A DNA stretch of 64,000 nucleotides from Piper betle (taxonomy: Eukaryota; Streptophyta; Magnoliopsida; Piperales; Piperaceae): positions 1-64,000 of the forward strand of contig JAURVB010003208.1 in the NCBI GenBank assembly GCA_033002965.1. Reading direction: 5' to 3'. Shown piece after piece: positions 48,017 through 60,620 of this stretch. Position 1 is the stretch's first letter, and every line of letters starts with the position of its first letter. Both the position numbers and the translations under genes were made by a program. The notes beneath the pieces were generated by a model. It was not told the origin of the DNA and ran no database searches. It worked only from the letters and a program-made list of their open reading frames with translations.

Positions 48017-49028
48017 GGCCAGCGGCGACGGTCAATTGCTGGCGGTGGCGGCTATGGGTGTTGGCCAGTTAAAGTGAGGACGTACAAGCTATGGGGTCGG
48101 GTAGGGAGTGGGAAGAAGGGCTAGGGATGGTTGAGGTCGGCTAGGGGGTGGACTGTGTGGCCAGAGGTGGTGCGTGACTGGCCAGTGGTGGCGCTAGTCG
48201 CCGGTGAACATGCATGCAAGCGATGTCCCTATTTTCAGTAGGGTCACTGTGCATGTCATCGCACAGGTCGAGGAATGGTCGGCAAGGATGAGGGAAGGGC
48301 TAGGGAGGGTAGCTAGAGGTCATTATCGGTGTTGATGGCTGGCGGTGATACATGCAGGCGGCGTTGGGTGACTGTAAGTAGAAAAACAGAGAGAAAAGGA
48401 GGAAGAGAAGGAAAGAAGAAGGGGACGAAGGTGAGGTGGAGTCAACAGCGACAGGGGTCGCTGGTGTTGTGGTGGTGGTCGGCGGCGAGGGTTGTTGCTG
48501 GCAGAGCAAGGGGAGAAAAAAATAGTCGGACAGCTTGGAGGAGGAGGCCAGGGGTGAATAAGAAGAAGAAAAGAACAGGTCAGGGGTAGTCCTGTAATTT
48601 AAACTTAATTTGCTGCCGCCTCAAGTCAACAATAATAATTAAATTCTAAAAAAATATAAAATGAATATGATAAAATTCTATAAATTAAAATATGCACAAA
48701 TAAATAAAATAACACGTTCTAAACCTACCAACCCACCCAAAATCCTATCTAACACATCCTAACACGATAAATGGCCTAATTATAATTTCTACAGTCTAAT
48801 ACATGAAATAACAAAAATTTGACATATTGTTGTATATTTTGATAACTCATTTTCTTGCTGTGTACTGATGTTATCATCATACACTCGAGTATACTTAACC
48901 CACATGGCTTATAACACACGGTTGGGCTCGGCTCGGCACACGTGTTTTGAAACTAACTCGATTCGGACTAACGGTTGAACTAATCGGTTCGCGAGTGTAA
49001 GACCTTGACTCGAATCATAGGTTTTTGA
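48017..49028 (-). repeat. right half of an interrupted subfamily I LTR
   Basis: A GC-rich tract (48017-48590) is followed by the shared module (about 48590-48745) and a reverse-complement LTR start ending in CTTGACTCGAATCATAGG (compare the CCTGACTCGAATCACGGGTT complement of the solo LTR at 13127). It was probably continuous with 39645-40009 before the LARD-like insertion. The frames in the GC-rich part are compositional. Confidence 0.7.
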
Positions 49029-50862
49029 CCTAGGGTTTGTATGTTGTTCCAAGGTATACTTAGTCTATGAAGGGGTAGTCGGTGCTATCCTAGTGGTGGA
49101 AATAACTTATAACTTGTGAACGTGTGTTATAGTTGTAGTGATAACCAAGCATTGATGCAAGGAGGTTGTCAGAACACTAGGAGTACTATCTTGTTCCAAG
49201 GAGTGGAATCGAGCATTACCAAGTTTCTAGATACAAGCATGGTGAGGGATGCTGTTCAGTGACCAAGGGCCGCTTAGTGGGTCACAAGGAGTGTGTACCA
49301 ATCATTGCCTAAGATTAAATGTGCAAGACGTGTTCATCGGCTTACAAATTAACCTCAAGATGTTGAGTACGAGTTACAAGTACCAATCATGATCGAGTGT
49401 TGTTGGTTGGAGTTACCAAGCACACCAAGGAGTGGTGAGCGATCATGCCGATAAGTGGGTACCAATAGCAATGCATGGGATTTGTTGGCAGTGCTAGGAG
49501 TTGCTTATCAAGCATGCTGAGACACTAGACTCAAGAGTACTGATAAGAGTGATTGAGCATTACCAGGAGTACTAGGCATGTGCTAGGCGATGACGAAGAG
49601 CTAGAAAGTGGAGTGCCAGGATTTGGTCGATGTTTCCTAGTGGGACTAGGAATCCTATAACAAGTAGGATTACCGGTAGCTGTTGTGCGTGTGGGCTAAT
49701 TGGCAACTGTGGGAGTTCTTCGTGGACTTGGACATGGTCGAGACTTCAGAGATGAGGTCTTGAACTTAAAGAAGTAGTGGACTGGGACTTCGAGGTTGAC
49801 TAGGAGATGGAGCCAAGAGGAAGTCTTAATGGAGCTGGGATCAAACCCTAATCCTATTGGAAGTCAAATGTTTGGGTTTGACATTCTTTGACCTAGGGTT
49901 CTTTCACTAGCCATGGAGTTCAACTAGGAATGTGTTGAACAACATGGGAGGCATGTCATGTTCTAGTTATACTTGGAGATGACGTTAGGAAAAGATAGAT
50001 TCTTTCCTATTAGCTGCATTGAAGTTTGCAACGAAGTAGGAATCAGTTATTATAAATAGGTCGGATCCTTGGACACATGGAGAGTATCAAAGGTGGTCAT
50101 TCACAAGAGGGGAGGATGTCTTTGAGACGACTTAGGAGAGTTCTCAATGCCTCCATTGTGAGAAGAGGGCTGGATCAAGGAAGAAGAAGGGGGAAGAAGT
50201 TGTCATGCTTGTTCTCTTAGAATAAGGATTGTAATTTCAAACTTTGAGGGATCTTCGGGACTTGGTCAAGGTACTCTTTTGCATGCCTTATTTACTAATT
50301 TTGATTCATGTGTGATTGAGTTAAATTTGTGTAATAGTTGTTCTCATTGGGGGGTTCGACTAGTGGTGTGTAGTTGTAAGGATTGTTTATTAGAGAGGTG
50401 ATCCGGGTGAGTCCCTTTGTGAACAAATAGCATTGGGGTATGACCGAGTGGGACTGTCCACAAGGTTGAGCGAGTGCTTTAGAGGATTTGAGTGCTTGTA
50501 TTTCTTGTATGATTGTGTGTTAATATAAAGTTGGTAGTGATTTGTTAGTTGTTTGTTGCGATTATGTAAGGAATTTTAGTACCGGATCGTGGTTGAAGTT
50601 TACAAAGTGACTAGTTATGAGGACTAGTTACCAGGACGAGCAAGGGTAGAGGCCAGCACAACCGCACACAAGAATTGGTGCATGGTGAAGATGGGGTGCT
50701 GACTAGGAGGATTTGTTAATTTTGGTGATTGGTTAGCCTCTAAGTTGCGATTGTAACTGAGTATTAGATATAGTATTTGGGAGTTGCTTTTGGAAGAATA
50801 TCCTTTAATGTATAACTTGTGGAAGGCTGAATGTTCTCGAGGGTGAGAATACTCCGTATAGG
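49029..50862. other. non-coding repeat-like sequence with promoter-like string
   Basis: No coding domain. Recurring words such as TACCAAGCA, AGGAGT and GTACCAAT are spread through 49140-49580 and give a degenerate repetitive texture. TATTATAAATAGGTCGG near 50050 looks like an LTR promoter TATA box. The stretch may be the U3-R-U5 of another retrotransposon, but no termini were found. Confidence 0.4.
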
Positions 50863-51851
50863 CATAGATGGAAAAATTGGCCGATTCCACTTGGAATCGG
50901 CTGATTTAAATCGGATCGGGTGCAATCTGATTGAAAATTGGTGTCGAATCGAGTAAGGAATCATTTTTTGGAAAAATACTAAAATACCCTTGGTTTTATA
51001 TTAAATAAATTATTTATGCATGGGCAAAATGGGAATTAAAAGTTTACAATGATAGAAATATCGCTTACTCTCCCTCCATTGTCGTCGCCCCTTCCCTCCA
51101 GCCGTGTGCCTCTGCCACTCCCTCCGTTGTTGCCCCTTGCCTTCGCCCTCCCTCTATTGGTCTGCTGCCACCCATGCGTGTGGGACAGTTGGGGCCAATG
51201 GGAAGGGGTCGGTGGGGTGGGGCCAGTGGGGAGGCAGGGAAGGGCCAGCAAGGGAGGAAGGGCCAGCAAGGGTAGGCAGGGCTGGCGGGGGGATGGGTTG
51301 GGGCAACAGGAAGGGGGTGGTGGGGCGGGGTAGAGGCGCGAGGAGGGGGGATGAGGCAGGGCCGGCACAGGGAGGTGGGGCGGGCCGGGCCAGGCAGGGG
51401 TAGGCGGGGCTGGGTAGGGCCGTTGGGGGGAGGCGGGGCGGGGCGGCACTGGCAGGGGGAGGCGGGGTGGGGCAAGGCCGGTGGTGCAGGCTGCCGGCGG
51501 TGGCGGTAGGGGTGAAGGAGCGGGGTTGGGGGTGGCATTCTCATAATTAAAAGTTGACTTGACTCCGACTCAAGTAAAAGATGATAATTAATTCCAAATA
51601 ATTTTAAAAATATGCAAAAAATATGAAAAAAATATCATAAAATATAATGCACATAATAATATCGAAATGACATCAATACCTAATTTTTATATATTTATAT
51701 TATGAATTGTCAAATTATTATATAAGGCCGATTAAATCGATTTAGACCTATTCAACTGAACCGATTCTTGACTGATTTAGATTGATTCGATCGGATTCAG
51801 TGACTCCCTTGAAAATCGATTTCGATTCCGATTCCGATTTTTGCAACTATG
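50863..51851 (+). mobile_element. non-autonomous hAT-type element with terminal inverted repeats
   Basis: A 989-bp element starting CATAGATGGAAAAATTGGCC and ending CGATTTTTGCAACTATG. The inverse of the end, CATAGTTGCAAAAATCGG, pairs with the start as an imperfect ~18-bp terminal inverted repeat. The 8-bp flanks CGTATAGG (50855-50862) and CATATAGG (51852-51859) differ by one base, a decayed hAT duplication. It holds AATCGG-type repeats at both ends, a GC-rich tract (51060-51530) and the shared module (about 51535-51690). No transposase is present. Confidence 0.9.
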
Positions 51852-52020
51852 CATATAGGAGAGGATTTAGGGCAAAACATTTTTCCCTAGAATCGACCCT
51901 GTGATGATTTTATTGTGTGTCAAATACCACAACCTGCAAATACATAACTTGTGGTACTCAATTTTCTTCGTTTATGGGCATAGAATAATCCACATTAAAC
52001 ATGAAATCATTAGTCTCGAT

Positions 52021-54004
52021 TAGGGGTGGGCATCGGTCGGATGGACATCAGACAAATTATTGTTCGCGTCCGTCCAAAATTTCATTGGACAAAATTTGTT
52101 TGACCAACTTTGGACTTCGAATTGTCCGTCGGGCCCAAACAATGTCCGCAGACAGTCCGAAATTATAATATTCTCCTTGTGCTGCCGCTGCTCGCCGCCG
52201 CTTGCCCTCCGCCACCGTACTCTGCGCTGCTAGCAAACCTCCGCGGGAACCGTTGGAATCGACTCAGCGAGCCTGACGCATCTACGATGTCAACGTGCTC
52301 GGTGGAGGTGGCGGCTCACCGAAAAATGGCTAAATAGAGGTGGTCGGAGGTGGCGGCTTCGCTCTTGCCGGGGAAGGCTGTGGGAGGGTCGGCAATGTCA
52401 AAGCGGTGATTGGACGGCCGTGGCGACGATCGCCGGTGCCAGAATCGATGACGCAAGCACGTCCCTAGGCTTGGCGATTCCGGCGTCGTGGAGGCCAGGA
52501 GAGGCAGGGGCGCCCGGGGCATCACGACAACGTCACGGCGGGGCTTGGCAGCGATGATTGGCAGTAGGGTGACATCGGCGGCGGCGACCACAACAAGCAA
52601 AAGGGGGCAGCGCGGCAAGGGTTTGGATGGGGAATAGAAAATGGGTTGGGGGTTTGATTGATGGCAATATCATAAATAAGACTTGACTCGCGCATGTCTC
52701 GTGTTAATAATAATAACTAACTCGGAATAAATCCTAAAAAAATTCATAAAATCAGAAAATATCTCATAAAATAAACAATACACTACAACATCATAATGAC
52801 ATTCTATAACTAACAACCCACCCAAATTCCTTGTAATGTGTCCTATCGTGGTAAACGGCCTAAAACTGATTCCCTGATCAACTATATATAAAATAAAAAA
52901 ATAATTGGCATACTCTCATATATTCTGATAACTCATTCTTTTCTATTGTGTTCATGATGTTATCATCATATACTTGGGCACGCATGACCTTCATGGCTCA
53001 TACACCCGACCAGCATCGACTCAGTACGCGCATTCTAAAACATACTCGACTCGAACCAATGATTGAACCGATCGGTTCATTAGCATAAAACCCTGACTCA
53101 GATCATGGGTTTTACATTATGTTTATAATTTGATATATATTTTTTCGAAGATGGATCATACAAGTTTATTATTAAATGTAATTGAACAAAGTAGAGGTGA
53201 AAATGTTAGCATGAATTCGATTGCTAAAGAAGGAGAATATATGACAGTACATTATCAAAAAAGAGAAAAATAACATCCGGTGTATGTGCCTATTTTGATA
53301 GAAAAAATTAGAAGAATGGAACATCTCCTATTTGTCGTTATTGTGAAAAGAAGTTTAAGGGAATTGAAAGTTATGAAACTACTTATTTATGGAGGCATAT
53401 TGAAGGGAAATATCTTAATTTCAAAATAAAGAGGATATAAAACATGAGTAATTAACTTTTTTGTATTTTTTTCATGTAGGTGAGGTAGATGAAGAATCAA
53501 TTATTACAATATTTTATATTTGAAGTATATGTAATATTGGACTATATTTTGATGTCAATGATTATTTTAAAGTTTCTATACATTGATTATCTTTTGTTTG
53601 ACTTTAAAAATTTAGAGCACGTTAATTAAATTGTAAGTGGTTTGATATGATTATTAATGTGAATGTACAGTTCTAAATTCCTAAATATAAGATTGACTTT
53701 TATCCTTTTTATTATATGTATGTCTTTTTTGGATATTTAAAATATTAAATATCAATTTTATGTATAAACATAATTAATTTTACTGTATATTTATATTTTA
53801 AAATTTTCATAAACTATAATATTAGTCTTACAAATATTGAAGACATTATATTATTGATATAAAATATCGGACACTTGGTCAGTCGTTCGGTCGGACAAAA
53901 AAATGTCCATATTTGGTTTGTTTTAATTCGGTCGGTCAAATTCGGTCGGACATACTTTGAACATCGGACGGACATACAAATTCGGACGTCCGCGCCCACC
54001 CCTA
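52021..54004 (+). mobile_element. hAT element with BED zinc-finger remnant
   Basis: A 1,984-bp element with perfect 11-bp terminal inverted repeats TAGGGGTGGGC and a perfect 8-bp duplication GTCTCGAT (52013-52020, 54005-54012). The subterminal regions are full of CGGAC/GTCCG motifs (52030-52160 and 53870-53990). Inside it is a piece of a subfamily I LTR (about 52165-53116, ending GGGTTTTACA). A transposase N-terminus on the + strand follows. The catalytic domain is absent, so the element is non-autonomous. Confidence 0.93.
53151..53440 (+). pseudogene. hAT transposase N-terminus with BED-type zinc finger
   Basis: The ATG frame MDHTSLLLNVIEQSRGENVS runs 40 codons to a stop at 53271. After a frame change the text reads TSGVCAYFDR..NG, then CRYCEKKFKGIESYETTYLW and RHIEGK, a BED zinc finger (C-x2-C ... 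H). BED fingers bind the element ends in hAT transposases. The aromatic residue normally after SGV (W) is C here. No dimerisation or catalytic segment follows. Confidence 0.78.
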
Positions 54005-54012
54005 GTCTCGAT

Positions 54013-54389
54013 GTCCACAGAAATCCGAAGCACATGACATTATTTTAATCACGTTTGAAAAATCCTCCCAGCTTGGACATGAATAAACAATCACATTAAT
54101 GCCCCCAAACACATTTGCAATGTCAAAAGTTTAGGCAAACGAAATAATATTTGTTAAATTTCAAGAAAATTAATCACAATAACAATCAACTCCACCAACA
54201 GACATCGTTGATCATATAGTGGAGTTCATTCAAAAGAGAAATTACCAAAGTAACAATTACATCACAAATCACAAATAAAAATGTCTCAACAATTCTTCTA
54301 GTCCAAATCACATAGATGTAGTACAGTAAACAACATAGATGTAGTCCATACCACATAGTCGAACACATAGATTGACAAAAAAACTACTA
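54013..54389. other. sequence downstream of a small minus-strand gene
   Basis: AT-rich; no repeat recognised. Likely the 3' flank of the fragment at 54390-54773. Confidence 0.4.
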
Positions 54390-54773
54390 TCACAATCTCA
54401 GACCAACGACGGCAATCCAAGCTCGGCAGATGTCAAAGTTGAGTTCTTTCATGGCTGCCAAAATCTCCGAACCCTTGGCTGATCGGCCTTTGGCACCAAA
54501 GAGCATCTTGTGCAGGGGTTGCAGCCCAGCACTCGAATCCGGCCCCGGCAATTGCATCTGCATCGGTTGCTCTCGAATCGGTTGCACCTTTTCACCATCA
54601 AAAGATGTCAATCATCCCCAAATCGAACAAGCAGGTAGCTACTGAAGCAATGAAGGAGAGAAATAAAAACAAAACCCTTACCGCGCCCACAATGTCGGCG
54701 AGGGATTGGGAGATGATGAGCCCGTGAAAGGAACGAGGCCCAGGGGTGAGCTCGGTGGTGTTGCTCGCTTGGT
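54390..54773 (-). pseudogene. two-exon 3' gene remnant of unknown function
   Basis: The upstream exon part is 54682-54773 (TELTPGPRSFHGLIISQSLADIVGA), donor GCG/GTAAGG. The last exon is 54390-54587, acceptor AAAAG/GTG: VQPIREQPMQMQLPGPDSSA, then AKGRSAKGSEILAAMKELNF and ICRAWIAVVGLRL, stop. Splice sites and frame agree, so this was a real gene. Its 5' side is cut at 54774 by a GCTCGA-rich element. I do not recognise the family. Confidence 0.6.
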
Positions 54774-55045
54774 TAGGGCTGCAAAGCAAGTGAGCCAAGC
54801 TTAGCTAGTGCTCGAACTCGACTTAAATAGCTCGAAGTTTGTTCGAACTTAACTCAAGATTAAATGAGTTTTAAACATACATGCTCGAATAGACTCAAAT
54901 ATTTTTTACGCTGTTCGAGTTAGACTCGAGCTCGAATACACTTAAACTATTAAATTTTGAGGAGCTCGAAACCAACTCATTTGGGAGCTCGAAACTAGCT
55001 TATTTGGAAGGTCAAAACCAGCTCAAACATACGGTCGAAAGTAGT
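54774..55045. mobile_element. hAT-like end, TAGGGCTGCAAA with GCTCGA repeats
   Basis: It begins TAGGGCTGCAAAGCAAGTGAG and continues with many copies of GCTCGAA/TTCGAG(C) to about 55045, the layout of common plant hAT-derived elements that start AGGGCTGCAAACGAGC (family knowledge). The other terminus and the 8-bp duplication were not found, so the right limit is arbitrary. Confidence 0.6.
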
Positions 55046-57125
55046 TCATTTAAGAGAAAAATATACAGTTTTGTAGATTAAAATTAATAAAAATACTCTA
55101 TTAACATATTCATATAAACAATCTGAATAATAAAAGGTTTTTTCATGTTTTAAATTTTTTTACAAAATACCTAAGACATCATTCAATAATATACGTCTCC
55201 AAAAAATAAAATGCTTAGAATTGTAAACTCAAAATTGAAAAAAGCAATCAAAAATCTATATTTATAACCTTCATCCATATTTAGATAGCTTTTATCCGGT
55301 CTTCATCTTGTATTTAGCTAATTGGTTGGAAAAGGCTGCATCTTGTCATAGACTCAAATATAAAATTTGAATTGTTAAACTCTGTAATTAGTGGTTTGAT
55401 GTAAACATATGTATCTTTTACTTTAAAAACAACCAAATGCTAAGTAAGATCTTAAGTAATGTATAAACATGAGTGAATAAAAACACCAGCAAATTGAAAT
55501 TTGCTTCAATTATTACTTAGAAAGTACACTTTAAAGATAAGCATCTTCATGTAAGACAGCCACGTTTCATTACCACCAAAAAGGAAAGCTGAAAAAATAA
55601 TTAAATTTACTGAAGGACAAAAATAAGATCATACGGTATGCAAAAGAATCTTAATCTAAACTTCAGAATAGGTGACAATCTAAAGCCACATCAATCCAAA
55701 ATGGAAGCTAACTTGTGTTCATTATTTGAAAGAACACAATTTGGGTTCCAAGCAAAGATTCAAAATTTAGGAATATAAACTATCAAAACTGCATTTTAAC
55801 TACATAAGACCATCACGATTTTTGTGCCAAAAGGAATCACAAACAAAGCAACTACATCTAACCATAGTTTGCATCAAAATAAACCAAACTCCTCCTAAAT
55901 GAAAAAAAAAAGCCAAAAGCCAAAAGCCAATACATGAACAAAGACAAAATCTTACCATCTTGACTGTTGCTAAAATTCACCCCCAATAGTAGTATCCTTG
56001 TACAAATCCTGACACAAACAAAAACCAATCAAAGCATATATCAGCAACAGCTACGCTGTTGTTTGACTCAAAAAGAAATGTATATGGAGGGAGTTGAGGA
56101 GGCCAATGCCCATCCCTCACTGCAAATTAAAAAATAAATAAAATAGAAGCCCAACTTCTTCCATGACGATTAAGTTGTTTAATTTGATATCTACTTACAA
56201 CTTTGTACTCAATTTTTTGAGGTTAAATTTTCTTAGTTTTCCCCCAATCGGCCCTTTGCTCCACCGTGAATGATTCCTAAAAGTAAAATAAAATAAAAAA
56301 AGAAAAAAAAAGAAAATGAGAAGAAACGAAAGGGTTGCAAGGCAAAAGATCAAACTAATAAATTTTACATCAAGGATTGAATCTGTCCTTGCATGAATAG
56401 TAGAAAAAAAAGAATGGAGAAAGCAAAGAAGAGGAAGGAGGTTAGGGGTGGGCGAGCAAATGGAAAAAAGGGACGGGCAAGGAAGAAGATATGTTGCTCT
56501 CCAAAGTTCTTTCTCCTATTCCTTATTTTTTTTGAAAAAAATAAAAAATAATTAAACAGGTTAATGGCCCATTGCAACGCTGTCTCAGGCGGTGGAGATG
56601 AGAAAATCTGGCGGGACGGAGCCCGGGAGGAGGACGAGATAGTGGTGACCAGTGGTGAGGTAAAGGTGGAGGAGTATAGCGATAGTTTGGGGATGGAGGG
56701 TGGAGAGGAAGGATTCAGTCGGCCACAACTATGGTGACAGCGGTGGTGGCCAAAAGAAGAGGGCGGCTGGGAGAGGAAGAGTTGCACTTTCGGAAACGCC
56801 AGTTAGTGAGGGCACAGTCTGAGCGGAGGAGGATGGCAATGGGTCGGGGACAGTGGTCAAAGAGGAAGGAAAATCCAAGTTGAAGGTTCTTTTCCAATTC
56901 GTATAAAAAATTTGATTAAATCTATATGTCATCCACACATATACATGAAACTCTGTGTTAATAAAAGGTTTTTTGAGGAATAGCAGAGATGAATGAATTT
57001 TTTACCAAAAGCAATGTAGGCATTGGGTTCGGCAATATTTAAAAGAGAGAAAAATAGGATCTATTAGATCCAGTAAGCCATTTACCATGTTGATTATATA
57101 AGAGGCAATAATAATTCTAGTTTGT
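55046..57125. other. AT-rich sequence, no gene supported
   Basis: No domain was recognised. A TAGGGGTGGGC string at about 56443 equals the hAT inverted repeat found at 52021, but no partner end was seen. The 140-residue minus frame at 56365-56787 is serine/phenylalanine-rich without a motif and is probably chance. Confidence 0.4.
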
Positions 57126-60100
57126 CATGGGTAGGAACACTATTGCTGATATAATAACTTCGATATCGGGGGCGGCGGCGGTGGCGATTGGCGACTGCAT
57201 GGCAACCGAAGGCAGCGTTGGCGGCAGTGAAGGAGGGGCGGCGCCTCAGTGGGAAGAGAGAATCGGGAGGAAATAAATGGTCAGTAGCATTCTTCTAATT
57301 AAAAGTTGACTCAACTCCTGCTCGAGTCAAAAATAATAACTAACTCCAAATAATTCAAAAACAAATCCAGAAAATATGAAAAAAATATCATAAAATATAA
57401 TATACACCATAAGATAAAGATGACATGTTCTATCACTAGTAACCTGTCCCAATTTTGGCATAGGGTTTACCCGATTTTATTTTTGTCCAGTTTGGACAAT
57501 CTTGAGTTGGTTTGACCGAGCTCGAGCCAGACTAGTTTTCAGATTATGAGTATGGGCCCAGATGGCCGTATGAGCATGTTATAGTGGCTGAGTTTACCCG
57601 ACATGCAGATGATAAGATCATGAGTTATCAGTGTATACTAAGGTATACAAATTTGTTTGTATATGTTAGCCAGGATTTTATGCCCAGATTTAGGCTATTT
57701 CAGCGTTTAGTATCCATTTGGGGATTTTTTGGACATTTCATTTGCATGCAGCATAGGAATTTTAGATCATTCGATTGTGCCCCTGTGGGCCCAGCTTGGT
57801 TTAGTTTAAGGTTCGACGCCCATTTAACATTCTTCCATCTATTCTTCACTATAGAGTAAATTTTATGACTCGAGTCAGATTGGACTTTTGACAGTCTTCA
57901 TCCGAGCTTTTCGTCCATATGTATAGTGCATGTACCCATAGGTGGGCCTTACTAAACCACAAGTTGTCGGACGTCCAGATCGTGCCACGTGAGCCATCCA
58001 CTCAGCTTTATCTACGCCCATTGATTTCTAGAGCTTCCACGATTTTGAAATTTTCCACTGTTACGCCATCGCCACATCGGCTCATCGCTGGTGACTCTCC
58101 GCCTCGCCGCTGGCCACTGTATTGGTATGACCGTGAACACCTCAATGCCAGCTTTCAGTTCATACCCATGATTGCCACCGGCACCGCAGCAGTTGTCGCC
58201 AGAGACGACGATTTTGGTTTTTGTTTTTGCCGCTGCCACCAGCCGTTCGGGCCATTTTCTGACGCCGTCGAGCCACCACTGGCCGATCCAACCACCCTGA
58301 TAGCTTCCCCTGTTTGAGATCTCTATTTTGAGACCAACACTGACCTCAGCCATGGCCACAATCGCCGCCGCCGACCTAGCCACATACGGCGGCGATGCTG
58401 CCCCTTTCCAGTTGATTTTTAGCCAGCCAGTGGCCGGACTCCACCAACCGCCACCACCATCGTGATCCCTGTCATCCTCTTTTTGATCGCGATACTTGGC
58501 AGCCTCCGTTGCACTGCTGTGGGCGTATTTTGGTGACATGCATCGCTGCCCCAGTTCCGGTGCGCTTACCCGTGTCCCACTCGTGTTAGTGTCCGCCCTC
58601 CACAGCCACGTCCACCTGCTGTGGCCATGTTTGCTTGGTATTGCCCGAGACCACTAACCATATCCATGTCCATCAGCCAAGCAGTTTGTTTAACCCAGAC
58701 CATGTGGACTCAGCCCAATCCGGTTGGGTTAAGCTCAATTTAAGCCTGTTTTCAGCTGTTTCTTAATCGCTTTTTGTAATTCGAGAACCCTTATATTCGT
58801 TTAGATGCATATTCACATGATTTAACATAATTGGATGTTATGATGAATTTTTCTTTATTTATTGTTTTATTTATTTATTCATTATTATTTATGTATTTTT
58901 ATTTATATGTTTATCATATATGATGAACGTTTATAAGATTATTTGTTATTATTTACATTATATTTACTTATGAATATTAGTCATATTATGTGTAATAAAG
59001 TATGTATATATATTATATATATATATATTATTTGTTTGTTATGTGTCGGTTATTATTTATTTATATTTAATTCTGTATTCATGTATTGTATGACTATGAT
59101 ATTATTAATATTCATTATTAATGAGTATTAACTAGTTTTTATTTATTTATTTATTTATTGAATTATTGAATTATTATATATTTATTTATTTATATGTTTA
59201 CTAACACGAGTATGTGTTGATATTTACTTTTGTTTACTTGTATATTTATACAGTATAATTATATTATTATTTTACGATTAAAATATTGTTCTTGTATATG
59301 TACTTATTATTTATCTAATTATCTATGTATGCATTTTATTTATTATTATTATTATTATTGTAATTATAATTATTATGTCTCGATTTGTGTGCCACATGTT
59401 TAGTTATAGGTTTGTTAGTATTGTTTTCTTTGTTGTGATGTATTGATGATATGATCACACACTACGAGCATGTATCATATAGAAATGTTGGTATTTTATT
59501 TAATAGCGGGTTCCGATGTAGGTTTTGAAATTTGAACTCGCCGTAGATGTATAGATACGCTTGGAACTTGGACCACAGCTTCATAGGACTCTCTCTCTCT
59601 CTCTACTAGACTCCTTGCGTGTAGAGTTTGATCATGTTTTATATGTACGATGGCATCGGCGAAGTTTTATTGGATCCCTTCAATGTTGGGCCATTTAGCC
59701 GTACTTTCTATGCATGTTTAATAAAACTACAAGGATGAGATCCCTTGTTAGTTTTTGAACTAAATCTCTAAAAATTTATGATATAAGCTACTTTCCTAAG
59801 CCAATTATATAAGTACGTGCATTTTTACGGATTTCACGAATAAGAGAGTGAGCGGTATGGAGATATGTATGAATTGCACTAGTACTCTTTCAAATTATGA
59901 GGTAGTGTGGTGTATGATGGTACTGCGTAATACAGCGCATTTTCAGAATATGTGGCACTAACTTAATTGCTCCTTTTGCCACTCGAGTACCGTGGCGGGT
60001 GATATGGAAGGTGTGAGGGTGTGAACGCTGTATGTATATATGAATATGATTATGAGCCGTGCGTGCGAGCCGGCAATTGCTTAAGTATGTTTGCTTACCG

Positions 60101-60620
60101 CTTAGTGTGAGACTACCTTAAAGTTTCATAAGTTTTCATGGGTAATGGAATACCTATTTTCCAGATTGTATCAGTTATTTTTCGGACCAGTAACATTCGT
60201 TACTGATGGTTTTTATATAATATATGTAGGTCATGCAAATCCTGAGTCGACTTTGGTGGAAGGATAGATAAATGCTACACACACTTGAGCTCAACGCATT
60301 TATTTATTTTCTTACTTTTACTTATATTTGATGTGTTTTAATGCTTATTTAATAATGTCTTCCATTCTCATGACACCAAGAGGGTTGTTTCGGTTTATGT
60401 CATCAATCGAGTCGTACCGACGACAACTTTAAACATGACTCGACTCGATCGTAACATTTTGTACTCGGTTCTTAGGTGAACCGAAATCAGGGTGTTACAT
60501 AACCCACCGATTTTAGCTGATTAAAGTAAACCGATCTTGTCTGATTTTTTATGAATCGGTCCGATTCAATGACTCCCTTTAAATCCGATTCAACGTCCGA
60601 TTCCGATTTTTGCAACTATG
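57126..60620 (+). mobile_element. hAT-type element carrying a nested solo LTR
   Basis: The left part 57126-57439 has a GC-rich tract and the shared module (about 57285-57440). After the nested LTR, the right part 60505-60620 has CCGATTTTAG.., AATCGGTCCGATTC, and the family end CGATTTTTGCAACTATG. This is the same family as 50863-51851. Rejoining across the LTR gives the continuous CTAGTAACCCACCGATT text seen in relatives. The left terminus (CATGGGTAGG at 57126) is a guess. Confidence 0.75.
57445..60499 (+). mobile_element. solo LTR (subfamily II), 3.05 kb
   Basis: It starts TGTCCCAATTTTGGCATAGG and ends CAGGGTGTTACA. It is flanked by the perfect 5-bp duplication TAACC (57440-57444, 60500-60504), proving a solo LTR. 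It matches 40010-42573 throughout, including the ATTT-rich tract (58850-59400), the TATA box TATATAAG (59807-59813) and GATGAGATCCCTTG. Frames at 57919-58317 and 58012-58539 lie in its GC-rich 5' part and are not supported as genes. Confidence 0.95.

Noticed and set aside
51036..51544. 137-159 residue proline-rich minus frames
   Set aside because: They lie wholly in the GC-rich tract of a hAT-type element; low complexity with no conserved domain.
56435..56455. TAGGGGTGGGC as a second hAT terminus
   Set aside because: No opposite end or 8-bp duplication was found; the string is GC-rich and could arise by chance.
58012..58539. 175-residue minus frame
   Set aside because: It lies inside the solo LTR 57445-60499 and related text in other LTR copies is not open.
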